NCBI GenBank assembly: GCA_000980705.1
Contig: LBCK01000001.1
Span: 992,001 to 1,056,000, forward strand
Length of the DNA stretch: 64,000 nt
Origin: Ruminococcus sp. UNK.MGS-30
GTDB taxonomy: Bacteria; Bacillota; Clostridia; Oscillospirales; Ruminococcaceae
Direction of reading: 5' to 3'
Position 1 is the stretch's first letter. Each line of letters opens with the position of its first letter. Below, one piece after another: positions 63,959 through 64,000 of this stretch. A model generated the notes under the pieces. The model was not told the DNA's origin, did no database searches, and worked only from the letters and a program-made list of their open reading frames with translations. Made by a program: the position numbers and the translations under genes.

Positions 63959-64000
63959 AAAAAATTCCTCCGAAACTTGAACTTTAGGGCAGAGCCGTCC

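Overview
The window looks like chromosomal DNA from a Gram-positive Ruminococcus-type member of the Clostridia. The evidence is a CIRCE-controlled groES, AGGAGG ribosome-binding sites, TTGACA-N17-TATAAT promoters, a split methionine synthase, and six secreted proteins with type I dockerin modules, the modules that plug enzymes into cellulosome-like scaffolds in Ruminococcus. Codon use is moderately GC-rich and even, apart from a few highly expressed genes (purA, gmd, the MsmX-type ATPase). Species cannot be settled from sequence reading alone. No rRNA, prophage, transposase or CRISPR array was seen.

Layout. 1-4.7 kb: the start of groES, then an OmpR-type two-component system and a membrane-anchored HtrA protease with a 45-bp tandem repeat. 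4.7-9.8 kb: a sugar-binding lipoprotein, then two tandem paralogues joining a lectin-like region, an internal dockerin and a metzincin-like protease. 9.9-15.3 kb: azlCD, a LytTR/DUF3021 pair, a probable relic of a type I toxin-antitoxin locus interrupted by a palindromic repeat, purA and rmuC. 15.3-19.4 kb: a secretome operon driven by one perfect promoter, with a dockerin-only protein, a V8-like protease and two dockerin proteins. 19.5-27.9 kb: an AI-2E family permease, the methionine/folate genes metH, a separate activation-domain protein and metF, an unknown protein and ung. 28-35 kb: secDF, a TIM-barrel protein, nrdR, small membrane proteins, rsuA and a lone sugar-importer ATPase. 35.3-37.4 kb: two serine tRNAs and a yjbQ-sir2-dtd operon. 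37.6-43.9 kb: a strong candidate structured RNA, an SGNH-like protein with a dockerin but without catalytic residues, a second HtrA and a beta-helix carbohydrate-binding lipoprotein. 44.2-51.7 kb: an exopolysaccharide operon that supplies GDP-D-rhamnose (manC, gmd, rmd), with a priming transferase and two glycosyltransferases. 51.9-64 kb: pspA with a small membrane partner, an exonuclease, an SDR, a MITE-like palindrome, a GGDEF protein, a decayed FtsX-type permease beside an intact ATPase and a divergent TetR regulator, guaA, and a two-gene operon.

Much of the window concerns the cell surface. There are two HtrA proteases, two metzincin-like proteases, one V8-like protease, six dockerin proteins, a sugar-binding lipoprotein, a polysaccharide-binding lipoprotein and a capsule operon. 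No glycoside hydrolase was recognised. The dockerins here sit on proteases, an SGNH-like pseudoenzyme, prealbumin-like repeats and an unknown domain, which makes the dockerin set the most interesting part of the window.
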